The notes under the pieces: model-generated
Told to the model about the DNA's origin: nothing
What the model saw: the letters and a program-made list of their open reading frames with translations, nothing else
Database searches by the model: none
In this document: positions 22,098 to 33,029 of the stretch, piece after piece
How the letters are laid out: each line of letters opens with the position of its first letter
Position numbering within the stretch: position 1 is the first letter of the stretch
Program-made: the position numbers and the translations under genes
Source of the DNA: Macrolepiota albuminosa
Taxonomy: Eukaryota > Basidiomycota > Agaricomycetes > Agaricales > Agaricaceae
Assembly (NCBI GenBank): GCA_027475525.1
Contig: JAMWFC010000049.1
Location: 125,297 to 189,296, forward strand
DNA: 64,000 nt
Direction: 5' to 3'

Positions 22098-25059
22098 TCA
22101 AGTAAGATCTATAATATCATCACATTCTAGATTCCGAGTCGTTTTTTCGGGTCTCTGCTTCTCAAACTGCCTCACGAAATCGTCCAACGATTTCTGCTTC
22201 CCATCTATTTTCGCATGAGCACGTGCCCTTGCCCGCATCAAAGGAGGTTCTTGGAATCGCGGGGGTGGTGGTAGTTCATCGTCTGAATCCGAAATATCTA
22301 TTATAGACTCCTGAACTCCTAGCCCATCAACTTTCTTCGCCATCTTCACAGGAGACGGTGAACAAGGACGTTTAGCCTTGTTTTCTACAATGGCGTCACC
22401 CTTGTGAGGTGAAATGTATTCCTTGGATTTTCGCGAGAATTTGTTGCTAGTGAGTTTTCCAGAGTCAGAGATGGACGAGGTAGATGCATGGTTTTTCCGT
22501 GATCCTTTAGAGGCAGTAGAATGAGGAGCGCCGAACGAATCACCCGAAGCGTACGGGAAGGTGTCGTTAAAACCTAAGGGTGGTTTGCATTCGCACGCGT
22601 CATCATCATCAGAATCTGATAGCGAAACGTATGTCTTGCTAAGCGTTTTGCTCCACGCAGCCAGACGATTTGGTCTCATAGGAGAGGCCAGCATAGATTG
22701 GTAGCTGAGAGGAGTATCTGGCTCCTCGTCAGAGCTAACATTGAAGAAAGTCTTGGGTTTGGAAGAGGACACGACTGCACTCGGCTTTGAACTCTGGAAA
22801 ACATCGAAAACTTGTGTTTTGCTCGGATCTTTAAGGACGGATTTCTTCTTTGTTAAGTCGCGCACAACAGCTGCTTTGGAGGAAAGAGACGGATTGCTTA
22901 TAGTAAAGGACGGATGGATAGACTTAGGTTCCACGGGCCCATATGCTTCGTCCGCTGAAGTAGCTCCACTGACTGTCGTAGAATATTCCGCTGCTGAAAG
23001 AATGCATGCCGGAGCTGACACCTTGGCTTTGGAGATGGCCGTTGTTTTGATGGAAGTGAAGGACATTTTAAAGTCTGTCTTCCGGGCTCCGGTGATCCTT
23101 TTCATAGGATTCTGAGCGACCTGCAACTTGGATGGTCCAGTCTCACCCGTTTCTAGTCCCAGATCATCAGACATTACATATTGGGGCGTTTCATTTGCCC
23201 TAGATTCAGATATCACCTTCCTCCTTGGCGCGACCGAAGGGTCATCGGGTCTAGAAATATTGTCATTTGTATTTGCAGCCTTTGTGTTCTTTCCTCTCCC
23301 TTTCTTAGCTTTCTTCACCCTTTTTGCCTCCTGGACCGCTTCATACTCTTCCACAAGCCGAGGTTCTACAAGACGGACCATGCAAGCCGGCATCCAGACG
23401 CGCATGTGACTTTCGGGATCGGGAGGAGGCTTTTTAGAAGCCCTATCATCATCTTCGTCATCCTGGTCTACCCATTCGTCTGGACCTTCTGGAGAGCGAA
23501 TACCTTTGATACCCGACTCAGCGAGGCGGACAAGCTGCGCAGGTGCAATTTCTAGGCGATATTCCAAGATTTCGTCTGTGGAAATGTGTCTGCGTTCCGA
23601 GCAAATCTTAATAATGAGCCTTTCGCCATCGTCGTCTTCACTGACAGTCCCATCATCTACTTTCAGGGAGGAGAAATGTTTCGCGATCATCTTCGACGGG
23701 GTCCCTATGGCTTCCCGAACAGGTTTACCTGACTTTTTCGGTGTCGCCGGAGGTAGAGTTTCATGAGCTTTCTTGTCTAGATCAAGAACCGCTCGCCGGA
23801 GGATACGCAATACAGCAGAATGCCATATAATAGTTCGAAATCGTTTGATGATTGCCTCCCTATAACCCCATTCGAAGTAGAATTCACAGGTTGCAGCAAG
23901 TTTTCCTAGGTCAGGCTCTTTTGACCACGTCAATGTAAGCTTTTCCGCGGGACTACCCATAGATTCTGAGGTGATTGGATTGGTGTAAGATAAAAGGACA
24001 TCAATATCTGGAAAATCAGAAGTCACAGAATTCGCCAATGACGGATGTTTTGTACCAATATTGCCCTGTGAGTTTGTTCGAAGTTCGTGGCACAGCTCAT
24101 GGCGCCATGCAATGAGAAATGTCTTTAGTTGTTCGCGGGTCTTACTTTGAGCGGCTTGAAACAAGGTATCTCCAAAGCCACATTTCGCGAGCCCGTGAGC
24201 AATCTTAGTCCCACACTTTTTCAAACCTCCTTGATGGTAGTCACCGCCGCTCATGAGACCAATGAGAATCATTCCACCACGTGTCAGCCGAATATCAGGG
24301 TGGTCAACGATTTCAGACAGGCGGTATACCTTTGTGTGGTTTTTATCGTCCTTGCCTGCAGCATTAAGGACGGGATTTGAACGATTTCCAGAAAGATTGT
24401 TTGAAGGACTATTGTCAAAAAGATGAGAAGTTGAAAAATAGATGGATATAAGATACGCGCTTTCGGATGACTGTAGTGGCACCAAACAAGAAATTATCCA
24501 CATCATCAGACAAGACGCCGTCTATAAGGCCAATACGATTGAGATATGCGAGTTCCGCTTCGGCTTCTCCAGGCGCCTGAGAAATCATATATTTCATATA
24601 TTTCATAATAGATTAGTAGGGAGGCAGCTCACCGTCCTCCACTCAAATCCAAATGACTCGACAATTGTCTTCATGCCAGGAATAAGTTTATGGCTGGTCC
24701 TGTTAACCTTCTTCCCTCTTTTCCATTCTGGTCGCTTTGGACCGTCGAAGACAAAGAGCGGAAGGAATGGAGAGTGCATTAAAGTAGCACAACGAAAGAA
24801 TAGGGTCCGGAGGACAGGATTTTCTCCTTCTTTGCCATACTCGGCATGGAAAAACCAGATACTAGCATCTATACCAATGCGAAATCCACGAGCACCATTG
24901 AGGTTTGCCTCGAAACCTTCTGTCACTGACAGTTCAGTCAAAGATCGTGTTTTTCCCACAGGGCGAATGACCTGCAAAAGGTATTGTGATGTGTCACTTT
25001 TGTTGGAGTGGAGACCTGGCACCATACATACGCACATCCCATAGCCCGGCAACACCCAT
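22098..25059 (-). CDS. GEN1: GEN1/Yen1-type XPG-family Holliday-junction endonuclease
   Basis: My model is 25059-25036, 24971-24633, 24576-24461 and 24408-22098, giving 929 aa. The first exon encodes only MGVAGLWD, the conserved N-terminal fold of FEN/XPG nucleases. Active-site acids are visible: Asp43 (RIGIDASIWFFH), Asp84 (FVFDGPKRP), Glu125/127 (APGEAEAEL), Asp145/146/148 (LSDDVDNFLFGA), and the H2TH segment with GLMSGGDYHQGGLKKCG. TVIRNPSNNLSGN after exon 3 and the long basic/acidic tail match GEN1/Yen1 rather than FEN1 or EXO1. These enzymes cut Holliday junctions and flaps in the nucleus. The third intron (24460-24409) appears to be GC..AG: only that donor keeps the conserved frame. The tail has SUMO-interacting-like motifs (IIDISDSDDE; terminal DDIIDLT) and a PCNA-box-like QKSLDDFV. 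A solo LTR lies 172 bp upstream of the start. Confidence 0.9.
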
Positions 25060-25230
25060 CTGGGAGAATCAGACAGAAAGACAAAGAGGGTCAGATCGAC
25101 GCACAGCCAAGACAAATTCAACTCACGCGTGACAATGTGCACCTGACTTGTGACAGCGCGACTGGCATAGTCGCATCAGGCTCCGAAAAGCTCCTGTCAA
25201 ACCTGGTTGACAAACACTGCTGGCATTTCC

Positions 25231-25478
25231 TGTTGAAATTGCCTGTTGCATGCATTCCACTCTTCACTATGATCATCATTCTACTCCAAGTTCATTCTAT
25301 CACATGTATATAGTTTTCTAGCAGTATATAAACTGAGATAGATCATCTGAAGTCCTCATTCTTTCTGACTTTGGACTTCAGGTTAGTAGTACTTTATTTT
25401 GCTCAATATATTCTTTCTGACTTTTGACTTCAGCTTTAGTGACAGTTTCTCTCCCCTGTGCTTTGCCTGTTTTCAACA
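25231..25478 (+). repeat. Solo LTR of the Copia-C family with 5-bp target duplication
   Basis: TGTTGAAATTGCC..TTTTCAACA (248 bp) matches the Copia-C LTRs at 32221 and 37544 but lacks about 35 bp internally. It is flanked by TTTCC at 25226-25230 and 25479-25483, a perfect target-site duplication, so it arose by insertion and LTR-LTR recombination in the upstream region of GEN1. Confidence 0.92.
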
Positions 25479-25765
25479 TTTCCTGAAGAAAAAGCAAAAA
25501 GGAAACTCGCTATACCATTTTCAATGTGTCAATTTCTAATGGAAAAAGACTTTGAACAAAGGAATTATGCTTTTTTCTACAGTTAAAAGCTGGCCAAGAA
25601 ACATGTCAATTTCTAATGGAAAAAGACTTTGAACAAAGGAATTATGCTTTTTTCTACAGTTAAAAGCTGGCCAAGAAACAAATAACAATAACAGGTTTCT
25701 TCCTATCAGAAACAGATTTTGGCCATAGCAGTGAAATTTCTCAAGATTCTTCTCATATCTGCAAT
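25479..25765. other. Gene-free stretch between solo LTR and MULE
   Basis: No coding region is seen. It contains the 77-bp duplication at 25527-25680. Confidence 0.5.
25527..25680. repeat. 77-bp tandem duplication no. 8
   Basis: Bases 25527-25603 are repeated at 25604-25680, outside any recognised element. Confidence 0.95.
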
Positions 25766-25774
25766 AACAAACAA

Positions 25775-25820
25775 GGATAATTCTATTTGTGAACCCCCCG
25801 GAAGTTATGAACCCCACCAT
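25775..25820 (+). repeat. MULE left terminal inverted repeat
   Basis: Starts GGATAATTCTATTTGTGAAC and ends at CACCAT. It is the reverse complement of 31455-31500 with two differences. Confidence 0.93.
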
Positions 25821-25977
25821 TTTAATTAATAATTTAGTCAGCGTGACATAAAATAATAATTCATTTTCTTACCTGTCTGTTCTCCCATGGAGGCCTGAAC
25901 GAACACGAGCAAGAAGTCTATAATAGTCTACGCAAAGACATTTTTTCAATTGTAAGACATAAAGGACTAATTACACG

Positions 25978-26700
25978 TCTTGAACAAGATCTGGGCAAGT
26001 TACACGATTGTGGCCAGTCCTATGGCAATTGCCACAACGACGCTCCACAGTCTTCTTCTTTGCCTGACGGGACCTCAAGATGCTCCCCCCTCCTCCTTGA
26101 GGATGGCCTTCAGAAGGGCCCGTCAAATGTTGACTCCTTGGCCAGCCCTTTCATTCCACAACTGGTGGCTCCTGAAGACGTTCACGTCGGATCTCATCAA
26201 CGTGTTCCTCTCTGTCCGAAAAAAGTGAGTTCTGAATAGGAGAACATAGGCTTTGAAATAGATTACACATACCGAAGTCCATATAGTTTGTCGAGTAAGT
26301 TCTCCATCTGTTCTTGCGTTTGAATATGGTTTGTCAAGCTTCGCACGGCTGCCTGGGTTTCATGGTATACAGTTCGAGCAGACAGCGTGTTGGTTGCACG
26401 AGGCTGGGTCAGAGGAGATTCAAGTGGGTTTGATGTAGGTGCAGAAATGATGTCAGCAAAATCGATCTCCGCTCATGCAGTCTGCTGCCGAGTTGCTTCA
26501 TTCTCCAACGATGTGGACAGAATCTTGCTAATATTGATTTCCGGATTCTGATACCAGCTGTAGGCCAATGATATCAATGACACATGATGGCTGGAAGCAG
26601 GATAGTGACACACCGTGCACGGACAAGACCAATGTGGAACTTCAACTTTGGCATCTTGAGGAGTACTTGGAAGTAGTGACGGCAAGGGATTCCCAAGTTC
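25978..26700 (-). pseudogene. MULE C-terminal part with CCHC zinc knuckle
   Basis: Downstream (on the minus strand) of the LTR insertion the frame continues with ISLAYSWYQNPEINISKIL (about 26520-26590), like the region after SWIM fingers. A stop falls near 26475, then a coiled-coil-like stretch (about 26290-26370) and, near 26010-26060, CGNCHRTGHNRVTC (C-x2-C-x4-H-x4-C), a zinc knuckle typical of MULE/FAR1 protein ends. The frame stops at about 25978. Confidence 0.65.
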
Positions 26701-26709
26701 AATCCCATG

Positions 26710-27467
26710 TGTCACGACCTCTCCCCTCTGGACCCGCCCCGGGACACCCCCGGAACACCATCTGGGACCCTCCCTCTGACCCCACAGGACATGCCCCGCC
26801 ATCACAACTACCAACACCACCATCACGCACATCAAGGACCGCCATCAGCCGCCACCAGCCCCAATCAACGATCAGATCATGCGACTTGCCTCCGGCCATC
26901 ACGCATCACGCATCACAGCTCCCTCCTTGCCTATTGATTGCGCATCCTACACGCGCGATCCAAGTATACAGTCCCTGCCCGCTACTCAATGACTCCCAGA
27001 ACCCATCCCAGACACCCCGGAACCCGAAACCCGGCCCCGTAGTACTTATAGCATAGCTCCCCATTGTATTCGCTAGTCTTGATATTACACTGCTTACACT
27101 GTTTTCATTTGGTTACTTGAATTGTTGCGTGCCCTCTATTTGACTGGTACGCATTGACTGGCACGCTTGACTGGCATGCTTGGATAATCGCGTGCTCTAA
27201 GACTGGTACGCACTTCGCGACTTTAATTTACTAACTTGGTCTCATCTTAGAACTTCCGGTTCACAACTCGACCCCCACCCAAACTCCCCAGCTACCCACC
27301 ACCCAAAACCCCCAGACCAAGTCCCCTCTCCTGGGACTTCCCTGTCCACGTCTTGAACCCCGGAGTCCTAGCCCCAGAGTTCCAGACACCCAAGTATTCA
27401 TGGGTCAAGTCCGCATTGTAAGGGCGATTGCTTTCCTGGAAAGCCCCCGACTCAGCGGAACCTGACA
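26710..27467 (+). repeat. Solo LTR of the Gypsy-1 family (758 bp) with target duplication
   Basis: TGTCACGACC..AACCTGACA is flanked by CCATG at 26705-26709 and 27468-27472. It is a complete solo LTR and defines the LTR ends of the family. It sits in the SWIM-like region of the MULE transposase, so it arrived after the MULE. Confidence 0.93.
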
Positions 27468-27472
27468 CCATG

Positions 27473-28677
27473 CAACAATCACATGCATACCCACCATCTG
27501 TTAAAATCACCAAGTAATGAGTTGCAGAGGTTCCAATACGTGTAACACGCAATAAATGTGGACTTGATGACCACAACTATTGATCAAACGAAGAAGCCAC
27601 TGAGTTGAGATGTATGCTTTGTCATTTGCGAAAGTGTTGATAGCATGCTGGGACATTTGTTACTCGATAAGTGGTGATAGGAGCTTCAAGGGGAACATAC
27701 ACGTTCTTTTCCGGATTCCCATGTAAATCCTACTTCCGCCTTTGCTTTGATTCCACATGGCCAGTTGTTCGTACACCTGCAGTAAAGGTGGTACTAATCC
27801 AGGCCCAAGCCCATTGCTTACGACAGGGATAGAGTTCGCTATCAAGGTAATTCTTTATTGCAAAGTAAGTCGAGGTGAGATGATTCCATCGATAATCGAA
27901 ATCTTCTGGCGAGACCGCACGATATGTTGCTCAAAAATCCTGCATAAAATTACCAAATAGGGCTCCTAGGGTTTTTCAAGCATGCTGTACAATATTCCCT
28001 TGAGTGTGGTGCAGGCAATACATATGAAATGCAAGAGGAATGGTTTCGCCTGCACTGCGTATAAGTGCTGGATCACGATCACTTGCAAAAACCTCTGGAC
28101 TTTGCTGAGAGCTTCGAACAAAGCAGCCGAGAACCCATGAGTGAGTATGGGAGTCTTCTATTGCATGGATAGCCTGGAAAACATTCCGTGATTTGCCAAG
28201 CGAGTCAATGATCAAGCCAAGATTGAGGGCATAGCCATATTCGTTGTGGTTGTAGGAGTTATCATTGAGCAGAATATCTGAGAAGTGCCTCCCAAGAGCA
28301 ACCTGAATATCAGTTTGCCAAAATACAGCCACAACCGTATTTGTTGCATCTGTCATAACTTCGTAACACCAACCCTGCTTCATGCTCCTCTCCTTGAGCT
28401 CTGTGAGAATAGCATTAAAGTCTCCACCCATCTCAACAATGCATGCTTGAGCATCATATCAAGCTTTTGTGAGAATATTTGATATTTGTCGTAGCTTGAG
28501 TGGCTTCTCAAACTCCGGACAAGACTTGACAATGTCTGCAACCTGGGAGCGGCTAAGATTGGGAATGCTTGCAAGATCAATAATGGTTGCTTGTTGCTCG
28601 AGTGTTGGTGGCCGGGAAACTGTTCCACCAGAAGGTACAGATGGCATGTGATTGTGTTTCAAATCGACCAAGCTCAA
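27473..28677 (-). pseudogene. MULE transposase core
   Basis: From 28677: LVDLKHNHMPSVPSGG, an HNH-type end of a FAR1/WRKY-like DNA-binding domain, then SRSQVADIVKSCPEF. The core 28431-27976 shows YALNLGLIIDSLGKSRNVFQ, WVLGCFVRSSQQSPEVFASD and FHMYCLHHTQGNIVQH, matching the MULE transposase domain where FxxDRDPA and H-x3-CxxHH surround catalytic residues. Farther on, LRVTRIGTSATHYLV and GYACDCCM begin a SWIM-like zinc motif that is cut by the solo LTR. One stop separates the DNA-binding part from the core near 28460. It would cut and paste the element via the inverted repeats. Confidence 0.8.
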
Positions 28678-29420
28678 CTGCCAACCACCACTATTCTGTG
28701 AGACATTGACATGAGCTTGACATTCTATCCGGGATGATTGACCATGGCGGTGATCAGATGGATCAATCTTGAGAGAGTGTGTAGGTTTAGGGAGTGACTG
28801 TCGATTACAGCGGAAGGTTATTCGTTGAATGCCACCATCACGAGCTCGAAGCTTTGTCTGATGTTTGATCTATTTATGACCTTGCTCAGCCTCTTGTGCA
28901 TAGATAGCATCTCAAGCATCTTTCCATGTTCTAAAGAATTGCCCTTGGTAAATTCATCCTGGTTTAATGTCAATCATCCGATTGAATTTGGATTCAGTGG
29001 TGCCTGGAGCTTGAATGAGCTCTATGGAGTCTGAGCGTGGTCGTTTGAGTGCCGGCAATGTTGCTTCCAATGTTAACAAGTTGCACGACCTAATAGAGCT
29101 GATATCTGAGTTTGAATGTACAAGCTCAATTGAATCAGATCGTGCGCGCTTTGGTGGAGGCAAGGAGTTGGAGAAAGAGGCTCCAAGCAATGATAAAGAC
29201 TCCATAGAAAAAGACACAATGCTGTTCGTGGGTGGCAAAGCCTTGGGAGATAGTACTTCAATTGACTCTGACCGTTTTCTCTTCATCAAGCCTGTTGTTC
29301 TAGAGTTTTTTGGAGAGGGTGATGTGAGATCAATCACATCATGAAACGCCAGATTGTGACTTGGAGTTGAGGATGATATCACTGTATTGTCCAAGTCAGC
29401 ATTTTGTATGTAGTACAATC
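28678..29420 (-). pseudogene. MULE linker with repeated NLS-like motif and DNA-binding start
   Basis: On the minus strand 29418-28954 a Ser-rich frame contains three related motifs: KRKRSESIEV, KRARSDSIEL and KRPRSDSIEL, each a basic cluster followed by an acidic/hydrophobic end. They could be nuclear-localisation signals or phosphorylation sites. The following part to 28678 includes SSRIECQAHVNVSQNSGGW, the beginning of the DNA-binding domain. No other domain is recognised. Confidence 0.55.
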
Positions 29421-29814
29421 TATAATTTCAATACACACTCTTTGAATTGCACTGGAATGGCGGAAGACTTGGTGATCGTAGAAGAGTTGGTTCAGCATCA
29501 CAAGGCTGATTTTTGATAATGATACTTGCATGTCCTGGTCCAACAGACGCAGAAGGAAGAGACTCAATCAGAGGTACTTTTGATATCAAACCAAGATTAG
29601 CAAGGTATCCATAAATTGGATGAGAAGGCTGCCATCTTCCATCAAATGTTGAATAACACCAAGATATATAATTCTTACCAAAGGCCGGTACATGTTGAAA
29701 TCATGATAACCACAGAAATCAAGTGATTGTATACTGCTTTGCACCTCAATGCATCGCTCTGTCCATGTCTCAGAATCCTGAATAATAATGATCAGTGAAA
29801 TATATCCCATGTCC

Positions 29815-31080
29815 TTATAAAAAACGTACTATAACCATGCGGGATGTTACCATATGATACCTCAACAGGTCATGTAGTGCTTGGTCACACATTTCAGCTG
29901 ATCTCAGACTTGTCCACCATCCAGTAGTAGAGATCCCAAAATAAGATGCCACGAAGTCATGGGCCGCAATACCACAACTCCCTGAACCTACTCCGGTTAC
30001 ATTTTGACGGGGTCCATCAACTTGCTGAACAGATGTCATAGAACAGGCAACTATATCTCTGAACCTACTCCGGTTACATTTTGACGGGGTCCATCAACTT
30101 GCTGAACAGATGTCATAGAACAGGCAACTATATCTGCAAACACCCAATGAAGGACATCAACATCTATTTGATTAGGAGAAAGTCCAAGAGAATCGCTGTA
30201 GGAAAGATTTTCGCCATCAAGAACATAGGCACTATAATGATCGTTGGACCAGGACAGAAATCCAATGATATCAACTCTTGTTGATGATAGTCGGAGACGT
30301 AAATCAATAATTTCAGGACTGAAGATACGCGGCTGTTGTGCATATAAGTAGCGAGCATTGACAAGGAACCTGGTTGGCAAGTAGAGGTGACTCAGAGCAA
30401 CATTTGGCTCCTGCAAAACTGCCCGCATAAAGTAGGAGTGCTCAGCAAGGGAATTCATGATGTCCTCCTCTATCCAGGTCTCATCAAGGAGGTCACTGAG
30501 TTTCCACAGTGGGAAATCACCAGAATAAAACCCCTGGAACGGTGAAAAAACATGCTGTGTCAGAAAGTGGTCGCGAACAGAATGAGGTATTGCTTTAAAA
30601 GATGAAACGTGAATTGCAAGCTGCTTGGCAGCAATAATAGCATTTTTCTTGTTGTTTATGAGTTTGAACAATGATATCTAGAGGTTAAAGTTAGAATCAC
30701 AATACGCTGACACCCAACAATAACTTGCCTTTGAAAAATGATAGCGCCGATAGATTTCCTCTGACTGCACTTGAAAACAGACATAAACTGAGCGCTTTCC
30801 CTCTATGAATGCCACTTGCATGTCCTTTGAGATGTCTAGAATATCCCGAATATGGGGGATCACCTCACCAGAAATGATCACGGTAGCAGAAGCATCTAAC
30901 AAAATATCCTCCTCAAAGACAAAGGACACAAGAGAAGGATACAAAGCAATCCGTAGGTAATCCAGGTCTAGGGTATGTCAGAAGGTAATGACAGAATTGA
31001 AATACTGAGCAGAGAATGCAGCAGTTGACTGTGGAGTGGCAAAATCCTCAAAGTTAGCCATGGAGGCGTCAAGAGACAGG
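29815..31080 (-). pseudogene. MULE-encoded Ulp1-like (C48) cysteine peptidase
   Basis: A catalytic triad arrangement is visible in the order His-Asp-Gln-Cys: SNDHYSAYVLDG (about 30240), SYSDSLGLS (about 30190), and GSGSCGIAAHDFVA (about 29975). Upstream, 30944-30678 shows MQVAFIEGKRSVYVCFQVQ, and a Met near 31061 (MANFEDFAT) may be the start, though a stop at about 30978 follows. C48 peptidases remove SUMO or similar modifiers. A 77-bp duplication (29982-30135) splits the Cys block from the rest; ignoring it the frame is continuous from 30671 to about 29815. Confidence 0.8.
29982..30135. repeat. 77-bp tandem duplication no. 9
   Basis: Bases 29982-30058 are repeated at 30059-30135, within the Ulp1 domain just before the catalytic Cys. 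Confidence 0.95.
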
Positions 31081-31454
31081 ATTCTTTGAACTACCTGGAA
31101 ATTTGTGCATTCATGCCAGGGCTTTATCTTGTACTGTAGACAGGTATGAAATTACTGCTGCTTGTTACTGAAGGCGGAAGGAAGAGGCTGCTCATTATTT
31201 CAGATAGATGAGGGCGGAACATACAGAAAAGGGCTAATAAAGAGTGATATATTGCGCCTCTCCACCTCTCATGTATGCGGCTGTAGTCATGGAATGTAAA
31301 TTTGAGCCAGTAGTTCCCCACATTGGTAGCAAAGCGACAAGCGACGTTAAAGGCTTAGGATAACTTGTATCATACAAACTTTCAAATGTGACTGATGTGA
31401 CTGGGATGACAAATTAAACATTATTTTTCTCTTTTTGGTACTTATCATTGGGAT

Positions 31455-31500
31455 ATGGTGGGGTTCACAACTTCCGAGGGGTTCACAAATAGAATTATCC
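31455..31500 (-). repeat. MULE right terminal inverted repeat
   Basis: Ends ..CAAATAGAATTATCC at 31500, immediately followed by the target duplication AACAAACAA (31501-31509). Confidence 0.93.
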
Positions 31501-31509
31501 AACAAACAA

Positions 31510-32220
31510 CATGTCAACAAAAATAATGTCTCATTAATTTTTCTTGTTTTTTCTCTTTACATAAGAGCACTGCCTACTAAGCTATATAGATGGCAAAGAG
31601 ATACAAAAGTTTGCCCAACTAAGTCTCAAATCTACTATCTGGCAGACAAGAATTGGCAATAGCTTCCTAGTACATTGATGACACCCTAAATTTGGTCAGT
31701 AACAAATATATAATATTGTTACTGAACTAAAAGTCTGCGTTGGGTGTGCTAAAATATAATGAGGGAGTCTCAGGCAGGTTTCAGAGATCATGTCAATAAA
31801 GTAGTAAAAAAGCAGAAAAAGGGTTGACAAAGATAAGGTGCTAATGACAAAAATGCCTGTATATTGAACAATAAGGTGAGTGCAGCAAAACAAGTGGCAA
31901 GAACACAATAAGCTTAGTGACTTCTAAGTGATGTCAGTGCCTGCCATAAACACAAGGCACACAAGTTCTATTTAATAGTAACAATCAACAACTGCTGACT
32001 AATTAATGTTGCCAATTACAAGCAAGATTTGAACTATAGAGTAGACTGAAGTGAGTGGAGGCAAGAAGCTCTGTTCTGTTAGAAATGCATAAGTCAGTAA
32101 GTACTTTTTATACTACATGGAGTTTACTATCGCCAAGTAACTAATAATGCCAAAATGTGGTGAACTGGAAAATTTTATAGAGTAGCTCCAATGGTTTCAG
32201 ATTCCTGCTGTCCATTCAAC
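31510..32220. other. AT-rich gene-free stretch
   Basis: No coding region or element is recognised between the MULE and Copia-C. Confidence 0.5.
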
Positions 32221-32503
32221 TGTTGAAATTGCCTTGTTACATGCATTCCACTTTCATTATGATCATCATTCTACTCTAAGTTCATTCTATCACATATATC
32301 CTCCATGTGATTATTTTTTATTCACATATGTATATAGTTTTCCAGCAGTATATAAACTGTGTATAGATCACCTAAAGTCCTTACTCTTTCTGACTTTGGA
32401 CTTCAGGTTAGTAGTACTTTACTTTGCTCAATATACTCTTTCTGACTTTGGACTTCAGCTTTAATGACAGTTTTTGTCTCCTGTGCTTTGCCTGTCTTCA
32501 ACA
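32221..32503 (+). repeat. Copia-C 5' LTR
   Basis: TGTTGAAATTGCC..CTTCAACA. A TATA-like GTATATAAACTG lies near 32348. The GACTTTGGACTTCAG segment occurs twice. Confidence 0.9.
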
Positions 32504-33029
32504 TCAACATGCTAAGTGATGCTAGGTGACAGATCATGATGCTAAATTATCAGTCCATTAAACCTGCTGTCTGCCCAGTTTGCTAAGTGATGTCAGGCAC
32601 TAAATTGAGGCATTAAGCACTGTCAGACACCAAGATCAAATATCAAACTGTTCATTATTTTTGATAGATCATCAGTTCTGTCACTAAGTGCTGTCATCAA
32701 TGATTGATACTATCTGTCAGTTGTCATTCTGTCTGCTATAAGTGCTATCATTGATCAGATCTGCTTCTTGCCATATGCAGCCATCAAATATTTTTGTATA
32801 GAGTCTTATTATTTGCCTCTAACTGAAAAATTGACTGTCCTCAATCATCAAATATAACTACTGTTACTGTTTTTGTGACAAGTGGCCTGTGCATTTTTTA
32901 GATTTCATTTATAGTTCTAGTACATAAGTTTGGACTTCATCTCTTCTTCCTGATTTTTTCTGGTGCTTCCATCAAAAATATGTCTTTCTGTATTCCAACT
33001 CCATCACTGTCTCAACTATCGAGGCTCAA

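Larger units (their letters stand above)
25775..31500 (-). mobile_element. MULE DNA transposon with Ulp1 peptidase
   Basis: The ends are 46-bp inverted repeats (25775-25820 and 31455-31500, 44 of 46 identical). The flanks carry the same 9-bp AACAAACAA (25766-25774 and 31501-31509); a 9-bp target duplication is the hallmark of Mutator-like elements. The minus strand encodes, in order: a Ulp1-type peptidase, a linker with NLS-like repeats, a HNH-type DNA-binding region, a MULE transposase core, a SWIM-like Cys motif, and a CCHC knuckle. A Gypsy-1-family solo LTR interrupts the SWIM region, and stops and shifts are present, so this copy is not autonomous. Plant MULEs of the Kaonashi type also carry Ulp1 domains. 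Confidence 0.9.

Noticed and set aside
26568..27056. 162-aa ORF with Pro/His-rich sequence
   Set aside because: It runs through the solo LTR and matches LTR DNA, not a protein.
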